Positions 1 to 9,415 of a DNA stretch of 21,735 nucleotides are shown in pieces. Location of the stretch: the NCBI GenBank assembly GCA_019693395.1, contig JAAMXP010001754.1, positions 21,776 through 43,510 on the forward strand, in the 5' to 3' direction. Position numbers and translations under genes: made by a program. How positions within the stretch are numbered: position 1 is the first letter of the stretch; each line of letters begins with the position of its first letter. The notes under the pieces were generated by a model. It did no database searches. It had not been told where the DNA came from and worked only from the letters and a program-made list of their open reading frames with translations. Source of the DNA: Ettlia oleoabundans (Eukaryota; Chlorophyta; Chlorophyceae; Chlamydomonadales).

Positions 1-15
1 CCCTTCCCCCGCCGG

Positions 16-16
<1 letters not shown>

Positions 17-54
<38 letters not shown>

Positions 55-93
55 ACACCACACCACACCACACACACACACACAAACACACAC
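17..93. repeat. (CA)n microsatellite in the last visible intron of the FAM185A-like gene
   Basis: Nearly pure CA dinucleotides run from 17 to about 53, then CCACA variants, then CA again to about 93. On the transcribed (minus) strand this is a TG-rich tract starting about 10 bases after the exon-4 donor. Confidence 0.9.
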
Positions 94-104
94 CGCCGGC
101 TTGC

Positions 105-1712
105 CTGCACAGCGCCGCCTGCTGATTCTACCTCCAGATTTCCATCCATGCTGCCCACCACCACGCTGCCGCCACCAGAACGAAGCGAGGCAGCGCCGCC
201 GCGGCAGTCCATGTTTGTGATGTGAACCGGGCCCCCACCTGCAGCAAAGACATAGCCCAACAAGGACTCAAATGCTGGAAGGCTTGGCCCGGCAAAATTT
301 GTCGACTGTAGGTTGGATTGACAAGGGGAGAAGTGCTACACTGCAGTTGAGCAACACACGGCATGGGCAACCTGCCCAAAACTCCCAACCTGATCCAACC
401 TGGAAATACCGTCAGAACCTTTAAGGTTCTGACGACTACAAGCCCTCCCACTCCATCTCATAACCACCCTCTCCCTTGATCCTCCTGCCATTTTGGCTTT
501 CGCCAGCCTGCCACCTCACCAGAATCTAGCGCCAGCTCATCGGCATAGCATGCCCCCAGCGTGATCGACCCTCCACTGCTGTGCACATGCGCTTTCTTGC
601 CCACAAGGCTTTTGAGCTCCAGCAGACCGCCGCCGCTGTCCATCAACACGTTTTCGCCCGTGACTGAGCCCCGGATGGCCCCTTTTCCTGATAACAGGTA
701 GGCAAAGGCAGCCTTGACCTGCACAATCAGGTGGGCACAGGTGAAGAGCTTGCCTTGCCAGTAGGCACTACAACTTGAGAATCGAGAGCGGCTATGCACG
801 GAGAAAAACTGGCAAATGGCCAAATACTCCATGCAAAGGAATAAAGGGGGGTTGCTGGGGCTACAATGGAGTTGCGGCGTGAGAGAGGGGGCGTGTACTG
901 ACAGCACCCACAACTCGAAGTAAGACAATATGACTGCTGCATCCAGCTGTGTAAACTGGATCGCTGTTGGTAGCAGTTGTATGCGGCTGGATGGCAGCTA
1001 GCGGCACCGCCAAATTCACCCCACCTTGGGTACTGATATGTCACCTCCGTTAGTGCTGACTACTAGGCTTCCCTCTTGAATCACATCCACATGCACGTTG
1101 CCGCCACCAGTATTGGCCTCCACTGACAGAAAGCGTGAGGGCGCAAGCGCCTGAAGCTGGGGCCGCGGCTGCTGCGATGTTGACACCTCGCTGCTACTAC
1201 AGCTGCTGGAGACTGCCACTGCAGGGCGGGCCAAGCAGTGGGCGCCACAAGTTAGGGCTGTCCCAACAGGCAATAATCGTGTGAAGCACGCATGTAATGA
1301 CGAAGCACAACCCTAACATGCACAAAGAGGGCTGCTTGACTTGTACAGGCTTGAAAACACGGTCAATTGCCTCACCCACTGTCGAGCCTTCCCGGTGGGG
1401 GTGCTGCATCTGCTCTGCCTCCAGTTGCGTGTTGCTGCTTAGCTCAATTGCCTCATGCTCGCCAACTTTAACTGCAATATCAGCCTCCGTTTCCAGCAGA
1501 TCCAGCCGCAGAATGCTGCCAGGTGATACGTTGCCGAACCGCTGCCGCCATGTGGCAAGAGCGGGGCAACCTGGACCGCCGCCATCCGTGCCTGATTCTG
1601 ATGAAAGACACCTAAAGCTGCCGATAGTTGCGCTTACTGATGCAGTGAGAGGACGCAAGAGGCAGCTGAGAGTGGCGGCAGCCCAGGGTGGCTGGCTGCG
1701 CGCCAGTAGCAT
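105..1712 (-). CDS. FAM185A-like adhesin-domain (DUF4097) protein, 3' end outside the window
   Basis: Exons on the minus strand: 1712-1376, 1218-1025, 718-520 and 238-105, which join in phase (1, 0, 1, 0) to give 288 codons; the gene continues past the left edge. The ATG at 1712 opens MLLARSQPPWAAA, and a basic, Ser-rich stretch up to RCLSSES (about residue 38) looks like a mitochondrial presequence. From about residue 145 there are short repeated beta-strand units with GGG turns: EANTGGGNVHVDV, STNGGDISVPK, SSGGSITLG, DSGGGPVHITN, RSGGGSVVGSMDGNLEVE. This right-handed repeat pattern is typical of DUF4097 'putative adhesin' domains and resembles animal FAM185A (DGLLKAKYLYTE / AAGDITLGSVHGNI). 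The family has no firmly known biochemical role. The family call is by similarity; the mitochondrial location is inferred. The last donor is either GC (CAG|GCAAGC at 104) or GT six bases upstream (GCT|GTGCAG). The gene diverges from COG2. Confidence 0.68.
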
Positions 1713-1969
1713 CGCGTTGACCGGAATGGCGCGTTGAGGGGACTGAAAGTGAACTGCGGTTTAGGCAAGGAAACCATTGCATCGCTGGAGCCAGCTCAGC
1801 GGCACCTTTTGGGAGACACATGTGGGGGATAAGAGACACTGTGTGCCCTTACAGTGTGCGATCCCTCCTCGTCCCAATCAAACATTGACTGACTGTGTTC
1901 GAGCCCGTAGATGGGTCCCAGCACTTCCGTGAGGGTGCGATCGCAGGTTTGCTGGTCCCTCAGGCGGTG
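1713..1969. promoter_or_regulatory. Divergent intergenic region between the FAM185A-like gene and COG2
   Basis: These 257 bases separate two head-to-head ATGs (1712 minus, 1970 plus), so they must hold both 5' UTRs and both core promoters, or one bidirectional promoter. I see no convincing TATA box. The assignment rests on gene orientation. Confidence 0.55.
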
Positions 1970-4900
1970 ATGGAGCCTGTGAAGGCGATGGCTGGCGCTG
2001 CAGAAGCCTCCGTAGAGGCAGTGGTCTCCCAGACCGCCTCCCTCACGCTGGACAGCTCCCTGCCAGCCTGGTTCAAGCCCGAGCTCTTCACGCAAACCGA
2101 CTTCAGTCCCGTGGCCTACGTTAGCGACCTGAAGCGCTATGTGAGCAGGCTGCCGGTAGCTGTATCTGCAGCACGGGCTGAGACACCGCTTGCGCGTTGT
2201 TAGCGGGCGAATACAAGCCCGATTAAGGCGAAGAACTACGCTAGCAACATGATCCTTGCCCAACCGCAGCCAGCACCTGGCGCCCGCTGTCCCGCCCCAA
2301 CCGAAGGCGTCACTGCTGACCGATTTTGTTGCAGGTGCCCCTTGAAACACTAAGCAGCGAGCTGCAGTCCCACCTGGGGGCCTTGAACAACAAGCTAGTG
2401 GAGGTGACTACTTCTGCTGCTGCTGTCACTACTGATGCGCTCTGAGCTGGGGTTGGCGGTCAGCTAGGTTGCAGCTTTTGATGCAAGATTGTTCTGTACA
2501 ATATCAGCAGGCGCATGTTGGTAAGCAACCGCAAGCAACCCTGGATAGCATATTGTGTCAATCACCAACCTCAACCTGTGCCTTCAGCTTCACTGCATAC
2601 TACTCCTGTGCATTGTGATTCACCGCCCTTCTCCCAGCCTTCACCTTCCTTCTTGCTGTGTTCCCCGATCCTTGCTGCCACCAGGTCATCAATGCCGACT
2701 ACAACGATTTTGTCAGCCTCTCCACCAAGCTGGTCAATGTGGAGGGGGCGCTGGCGCGTATGCAGGGGCCAGTGCTGGAGCTGCAGGCGGGTGCTGAGCT
2801 GTTGCATTGCCTGTGCTGGGTGCTGACTGCTGAATGACTGGTTTCCTGCTTGATCTCCAGTAAGCAGGTTCAGAGCTTGTGTGTCTAGTACATATGATGG
2901 ATGACTAAACATGCACAAGCTGTTGGTGCTGATGATGGTTGATGCCCTGGCTGATGGTGAAAGTTGAATACGTGGCAAACGCTGTTGCTGGCGGATCAGT
3001 CAGCATGCCAATGCGTTGGTGTGTTGCTGCAATCCCGCAACAACACCGCTCTGGCGATTCGACCAGCGGTACAGCTGATGCTGAGGCTGAGTGCTTTCGC
3101 GATCTCGTTTTGCCTTGCAAGGGCTGCAGGGTAAGCTCCAGGCGGCGCGCGGCGGCATTGCTGGCACGGCGGCCGAGCTGCGCATGGGGCTCCATCGGCG
3201 GCAGGAGGTGGCGGCGGCACGGGCGCTGCTGGAGCTCATGCAGGACACAGCCCATGTGCTGACCAAAGTTGATAAGCTGCTGGGGGAGGTGCAGGCGGCG
3301 GGAGAAGGTGAGTGCTGTGCGAGAAGAAGCGCTGGCAGTCCTGTGGTTGGTGGTCCTGGGCAGGTGCAGGCCAATCGAGCTGGGCATTCAGACGTTGGCG
3401 GACTAGCCTGTGTCGTTTACCGCCGACCGCGACAGAACAACAGGCGGCTCGCAATATCATATTCAATCGCTCTCCTCGCCTGTGTGCTTGGCCTTTGCGC
3501 TGCTTCTCTCCAGAGCATGACTAAGCTTGTTTTTCTTGCGTGCCAGCCTGCTGCTGACAGTGCCACTTTCCTTCCCACCTACCTGCCTGTGTGCCTGCCT
3601 GTACGTCTACCACACAGTGAGCGGCGGGTCCCCGGAGGACCTGGAGGCGCACTGCCGCCTCCTGGACCGGGTGGCTTCTGAAGTCAGCCGCCTGCAGTTC
3701 TACGCAGCAAAGGGGCAGGTAGGCTGAGACAGTTGATTTCAAGCCAGTGAGTGCGGGGTGGGTGGGTTTGCATGCACATGGGCAAGTGTGTGGGGTGCAA
3801 GGGCTGATGCTTTTGTCACCGCACCTGTCTGCAAATTGCTGCTCAAAACCACCTGCCTCTGCCTCCGCCTGCACCTGCCCTGCCCATCACCCACAGGAGC
3901 TGGAGTTCTTGCGCCAGCTGCAGCCGCGAATTGATGCCGCCACGGAGCAGCTGCAGGGCTCCCTGGACAGCGCGCTAGCGGTCACACTCAGCAGCCAAAG
4001 CCCCACGGCGCTTGGCGTTTGCTTGCATGCGTATGCCGCTATTGCGCGGCCTCAGGTGAGTGTAGTTGAGGCGTGTGAGTGGCAGTATGTGCAAGGGCGG
4101 AGGGGGGTGAGCTAGTGTGGGGCAGGGCAGCCGGCTCTGTGATGAGTGCAGGCCTGATGCCTTTCCACGGCCGTATCTGCCCTGAGTGCGGGCATGCTGG
4201 TATTGTCATAAGTCGAGCTTTAATGCCGGCAGCGCTGCGTGGGTGACTGATTGATCTGAGGTGCAGTATGCAATTCTTGCTCTTGCACAGTATGCTGTGC
4301 CCACAATTTTTCCTCTGTTCTCAAGCTGTAAGCAGACTCTCATGCTGTATGCTGACGGACAAATGGCGCTCCCCTATTGGCAACGCAGGCAGCAGAAGGC
4401 GTGGTGCGAGCTGCGCTGGTGGCCCCCGTAGTGCGGCAGGCGGTGAAAGGGCAGAAGGCCAAGTCGCCACTGGCGGGACCCGCCTCAGGTGAAGTTGTTG
4501 TGATAGTTTTCATGTTGAACTTCATATGCTATGTGCTATTGTTGTAAGATTGCTGCTATAAATCGCCTGTTCCTCGCCAGCTGCTGTCAATTGCTGGCAG
4601 CGTTTCTTACTGCAGGCACTGCACCGGTTTGCCAGCAGCACATGTCAATTGCTGGCAGCGTTTCTTACTGCAGGCACTGCACCGGTTTGCCAGCAGCACA
4701 TGTTTCTGTGGTTGATACAGCGCTGATGAGTTCATGGGAGCAGCCTGCGGCGCGCGGTCTGGCTCTTTTTCATGTTGTGCGACCCTGTGCCATGCTGTGA
4801 ACGCTGCACCATGCACCTGTCTGCAGGCACACAATTGGCTGATGTCCTGGCGGCGGTTACGGAGGGCCTGCAGGCTCAGTGTGCACCCTTTCTTGAGCAC

Positions 4901-7900
4901 ACACTGTCGCAGCCTGCCGCTTCACAAGCCTTTGACTTTCTGGGCGGCTCGCTGCTGGCAGAGGTGGATGCGGCGCTGCAGGAGTCGTTGCCAGGTCAGC
5001 GCTGAGGTGGCAGCACTGCTGAAGTGGCATAAGTGCTGATGTGCGCTGCTGAGGTGGCAATGATGCTGACCTGGCAGTGCTGCTAACATGGCATGCGGCT
5101 GCTGTTACGGAGGCATGGTTGTCCTTTCCCACCTTATACCAGATGCAGGGCAGCAATTTGCGTGCCCACGGTGGCGTATTTGCTGGTGCACAAGTTGAAT
5201 AGGCCTGCTATGCAGGCAGCAGGCCTGCTCGGGCAACTTCTGGCCACACCGAACAGCATACGTTGTTCTGCTGCCTCCCAACGCATCTCTCAACTCCCAT
5301 CCTGTTTGCAGGCGTGTTCAGTGCAGGCGTGCCCACCACCTTCCATTCCAACTTCCGGGCAGCGTTGCGATTTATTGAGGCATTGGAAGCATACTGCACC
5401 ACGCAGCAGCAGGTTGGGTTTTCATCTCTGCAGTCTGAGTGATGGATTGGCCTAATTTTGGCTAGCAGTAAAAAGAGCTGCAGCGCACCCACTGCTGCCT
5501 ATGCCAAGATCGATTGCTGTTGGCAGCATCAACTGGCAAGCGTGTTGTCGATTCTGCTTTGTGCTTTCCACGTAGAAGTTACGTGTCAAGGAGGGCCGTT
5601 CTCGCCATGAACCAAAGCTGCATGCATAAAAATGGCGACCTGTTTCCTTTCCAGCATGGGCGTGTTGCCAACTGCCGTGGTTCCAAGACTTTGGGCTCTT
5701 CGTACATGCTCGTCCCAATTGCCCCTTCTCCCATGCATCACTTGCGACACGTCCTCTGCAACTGTAGGTTGAGGCCTTCCGGGGCAGCGCTGCATATGCA
5801 GCCTTCATGAAGAAGTGGAACCTGTCCGTCTACTTCTCCCTGCGCTTTCAGGTGGGCACTGGGACAGGGAGGGAACCACTGCGAAATGATGTGATTTGGA
5901 AAGGCCTGTTCTGTTTCGGCACAAATTTTGGGAAAATTATGCACAAGGTTGATGGGGGAGTGATGCGTTCTTCTGCTTCACGGCTGTATGTTGGTGTGCT
6001 CGCTGGTTGAAACTCCATTGCTTTCATTGGTTTCATGGAACCCCTTTTTTGCAACTGCCGCCTGCGTGCAGGACATTGCAGGAGCGTTGGAAAGCAGCTT
6101 GTCCGCAGCAGCCCTTCAGCCAGCGGAGGCTGCCAGTTCGGCCGCACCACGCCTCCAGTGGGTGCCGTCAGCAGCGGTGTGGGCTGGGCTGCAGCGCTGC
6201 GTCAGCCCAGATGTCTTTCTTCCACAACTGGCGGATAAGATGGTGCGGCTGGCGCTGCAGCTGCTGGCTCGGTATGCGGGTTGGATCAGTGGCGGAATGG
6301 AGCAGCGGGCCAAGGCAGCAACAGCTGCAGCCGGCGGCAGCGACCAATCCGGCAATGGCGGTGCCGCCGGAGCAGCAGGTGCAGCAAGCAATGCGCAGGC
6401 AGCAGCAGATGGCAGCAGTACTGCTACTGGTACCTGTACTGCTGGCAGCTGGGAGGCAGCTGCCACACCGGAACAGCTAGCGGCGCTTCGACAGGATGTC
6501 GATGCCTTGCTGGCGGCCTTGCTTTCCTCCTTTGTGCCACAGCTTTCTTCCATGCTGGCAGAGCTGGCTCCAGAAGCTGGGGAGGCGGCTGCCTCGGCTT
6601 TCTCAGAAGCTGCTGGGCGGCTTGAGGCAGCTGGAGCTGCGCTGATGGGTGCAGTGGCCGAGAGCTTGACTGATAACAGTGTGGTGGTGCTGAAGCAGGT
6701 GGGTGGGTGGGTGAGGAGGGGGCGGGGCTTGGAGGCAGGCAGGGTGGTGATGAGTCCTGGCTGTTGCTGGATGCGCGTCTTGCTTGCTACATATGAATGG
6801 CTGCCCTTGGGGCTCAGTGCGCCAGCAACACTTCAAAGGCAGCATCAGCTGGGGGGCAGTCCTCTGGACTGCTAGGTTATTTTGCTCCTTAGCCCCTTGT
6901 TATCCAGTCAATGTCTCAACTGTCACACCAGTCAATGACGTCAACATCGCGACTCGTGCAGCTCAGAACCCTCTGCGCGACACCCACATCACCCCCACCC
7001 CAATCTATTACCACCACCCCGCACTGCACACACCTTCTTTCCTCCACGTTCCTGCCTGCAGCTGCGCGGCATCGTGGCGACCTTCCGCATGACCAACCGC
7101 TCTCTGCCGTCACGCCCCTCCCACTACGTATCCATGATACTGGCGCCGCTGAACCAGTTCCTGCAGGCAAGCAAAACCCTCTTGAACTAGCTGGCACGCA
7201 GGGCATGTGAATGTTGCTGCCTGCATGAATTTTGTCCCTGCCGCCACCCAGCCAGTTATGTTGTGTGCAACGGGTATCATCTTCTGTCCGGCTGGGGTGA
7301 CCTGGCACACGCTGCTGCTAGCGATTTTTGTGGGACCCAAGAAAAGATTCAGCAGGACCCACCAACATTTGCCAGTGCTTACTACGAGTTGTCAGTACCA
7401 GGCTCAGCCCTGGTATCGCCCTACACATATCGTGACCCCCCCTCCACTCTGGCTTAAAGCCCTCAGTCCCGCTGAAGCTCGCAACTTGCAGGCGGAAGCC
7501 GTCGCAAAGCTGAGTCCTGAGGCGCGACAGCAGCTGGCACATGCTGTTGTCAGCGGGGTCAGCGCGCGGTACCTCAACCTGGCTGACGACACTCTCAGGT
7601 GGGCGTGTGCTGTGGCTGGCTTCTAACTTCCTGGGCCACCTGTGTCGGTTCCTGTGCTGCATTTCCGCTGGCTGTTGATGACACGCTCAGGTAGGGACAT
7701 TGCGGTGTGTCTTCATCTTGTGCTGGTGCTTGTATTGTTGTGCCTTTTGTGCTGATGACACTCAATGCTCTTGCTGTCACTCCCACCGTAACGCTGTCTG
7801 CCTCACTGCTTTGCTGTCTGCCCTTGCAGCCTTTCTTTCCTCTGATGGCTCTCTGTCAGCACACCATGCACATGTTGGCCTTCATATCCCATGCTGCAAA

Positions 7901-8775
7901 GCCACTCGGTCCGCTGACCGCCCTCCTTCACGATGCTCTGTTTTGTTCCCTGCAGCACCGTGCGCAAAACCGAGTCAAGCTTGAAGCGGCTCAAGGCGCG
8001 GCAGCAGGGCGCCGACGGCAGCACAGGTGCGCACCCATAGCACGCCACACGATTTGGCTGTGACTGCAACCTGACAGACATCACCAGTGGGATACGCGCT
8101 GAGATCGTTTGACCTTTGAAATGCGCACCCGAGTGGCAATACCTTGTGTGTGATGTGCTCTCTGCTGCGTCATTGAAATCGTCTCAGTCTCTCCCTACAC
8201 CCCCGCAAGTTGCTCCACTGACGAGCCCGCCTTCTCGGCCCGCCCCCAACCCCCCCCCACCCCACCTCCATCTGATCTCTGCCGCCTGCAGCTGCGCCGG
8301 ACACAGACAAGATGATTGCTCAGCAGCTGCTGCTGGACGTGCAGGAGTTTGGCAGGCAGGCCAAGCAGGTGGGTGGGCAGCACGCCCTGTGATGAGGCAA
8401 TGCTGCTCGCCACAATGTCCCTGGCAGAGTCCAAGGCCAGGGACAATGTGGGTACCGCCATTGGCGCCTTAAACCAGCTTACCAGCGCTCGTGGCCCACT
8501 GCATAGCTGACCGACTGGCAGACGGCCAAGCAGGCAATGTAATGGCTTTCAACCCAGAGTGTGTACCGGATTCCTGCATGTGCCACTCTGGCAGCGCCCA
8601 TCATCCACCTAGCCAAACTTGCATCCTGCGTGTATCAATACTTCCTCACCACCCACGTGGCTGCCTTCCCTCCTGCCACTTGCAGGCGGGGGTGGAGGTT
8701 GCTGAGCTGGACAGCTTCCGGCGGCTGTGGGCGATGGTGGCGCCAGAGGAGCAGAAAGGCGCCATCTCTTTCTGA
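1970..8775 (+). CDS. COG2: Conserved oligomeric Golgi complex subunit 2 (complete, 16 exons)
   Basis: COG2 is a lobe-A subunit of the COG vesicle-tethering complex, which acts in retrograde traffic within the Golgi. Exons: 1970-2140, 2335-2403, 2685-2786, 3130-3307, 3618-3718, 3897-4055, 4389-4488, 4827-4994, 5312-5412, 5768-5851, 6072-6698, 7062-7166, 7492-7598, 7956-8026, 8292-8368, 8686-8775. All phases join to 769 aa, against about 740-760 aa in plants and animals. The N-terminal COG2 domain (about residues 30-170) shows FTQTDFSPVAYVSDL, DYNDFVSLSTKLVNVEGAL and RQEVAAARALLELMQDT. The middle has AAFMKKWNLSVYFSLRFQ and LADKMVRLALQLLARYAGW. The C-terminal domain starts near residue 621 with LRGIVATFRMTNRSLPSRPS and ends APEEQKGAISF. 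Exon 11 holds an Ala/Gly/Ser-rich low-complexity insertion absent from plant COG2 as I remember it. The start at 1970 is the first in-frame ATG (GTGATGG context). Introns 3 and 12 appear to use GC donors. Confidence 0.95.
2787..2792 (+). other. Probable GC donor of COG2 intron 3 (CAG|GCGGGT)
   Basis: Ending exon 3 at 2786 and starting exon 4 at 3130 gives LELQ-GKLQAARGG, which aligns without gaps to plant COG2 (LELREKITGFRG) as I remember it. A GT-AG alternative exists (donor after 2790, acceptor AAG at 3121) but inserts four residues. Confidence 0.65.
4585..4700 (+). repeat. Perfect 2 x 58-bp tandem duplication in COG2 intron 7
   Basis: The 58-base unit starting TGTCAATTGCTGGCAGC occurs at 4585-4642 and again at 4643-4700 with no mismatch seen. 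Each copy contains an acceptor-like TTACTGCAG|GCAC, which resembles the real exon-8 acceptor (CTGCAG|GCACAC at 4826/4827). The duplication lies wholly inside the intron 4489-4826. Confidence 0.95.
4999..5097 (+). repeat. Degenerate short tandem repeats in COG2 intron 8
   Basis: Just after the exon-8 donor, variants of GCTGAGGTGGCA recur: GCTGAGGTGGCA, GCTGAAGTGGCA, GCTGAGGTGGCA, GCTGACCTGGCA and GCTAACATGGCA. Spacing is uneven (about 17-30 bases). It looks like a decayed minisatellite. Confidence 0.7.
7167..7172 (+). other. GC donor of COG2 intron 12 (CAG|GCAAGC)
   Basis: Exon 12 ends LAPLNQFLQ and reading on meets an in-frame TAG after seven codons, with no GT in between. The next exon (7492, acceptor TTGCAG) joins in phase 0 to AEAVAKLSPEARQQL, matching the spacing of plant COG2. 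The donor therefore has to be GC unless conserved residues are removed. Confidence 0.85.
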
Positions 8776-9415
8776 ACTTCATTCTGATCTGCATACAGCT
8801 TCGCGAGGCGCACTGGCGTTGGCTCCTTTCCGTTCCGGGCCCATGTTACGGGGTGCTTGTTAAGGGGCATTGTCGTCTCCCTTGCGCGCCGCCTACGATC
8901 GGTTGAGAGCAGCTGTTAGCCAGCGTGGCAGGCTAGTCGCATAGGGACTAGCGGTGCTGCGATAACGCCCTGTTTTGTGCAGAGTGGATTTGTAACCTAG
9001 CACCAGCAGTCCTAGCTGCAAGATGGTGTGCTCAGCACACTGCCATGCCCCTTGCGGATTTGTGTAATTTGTAAAATGTGCACACAGAGCTAATGCTATA
9101 GTTTGTTTGATCTGTTGCACTGACACATGGGAAGACAATGCGGGCATGCAAAACAAGATGGGACAATGAATGGTTCTCGATAGCGGGCATATGCAGGTTC
9201 TTCCCTGTGTTTGTTGAGAAGTAACTTGTTTAGCACTAATGGCGCGCGCAGCTCGGTGCACTCTAGCTGCCACAGCTGGGCCTGCCGCGCATTGTTGCAC
9301 TGCTCATGTGCATTCAAAGGAAGCTGCTGATTGCATAATGTACTTCAGAGATGATTAATTAATTTCCACTGCAAGGCCACATTGGCACGCCCGTTGCAAA
9401 GCGCAGCTGCCGCAC
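8776..9415. other. Convergent intergenic region, COG2 and FQR-1 3' ends
   Basis: These 640 bases lie between two stop codons facing each other and should hold both 3' UTRs. TGTAA motifs, the usual green-algal polyadenylation signal, occur on the plus strand and would serve COG2. I found no TGTAA in minus orientation (TTACA) for FQR-1 here. No convincing gene was found in any frame. Confidence 0.6.
8991..9074 (+). terminator. Candidate COG2 polyadenylation signals (three TGTAA)
   Basis: TGTAA occurs at 8991-8995, 9063-9067 and 9070-9074, 216-299 bases after the COG2 stop. Chlorophyte nuclear genes commonly use TGTAA instead of AATAAA. Which of the three is used cannot be told from sequence. 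Confidence 0.55.

Noticed and set aside
128..451. Minus-strand 107-codon frame at the left end
   Set aside because: It lies in a different frame from exon 4; the frame encoding GGGPVHITNMDCRGG matches the adhesin repeats and the splice phase.
1297..1737. Plus-strand 146-codon frame
   Set aside because: It overlaps exon 1 of the minus-strand FAM185A-like gene in antisense and shows no recognisable domain.
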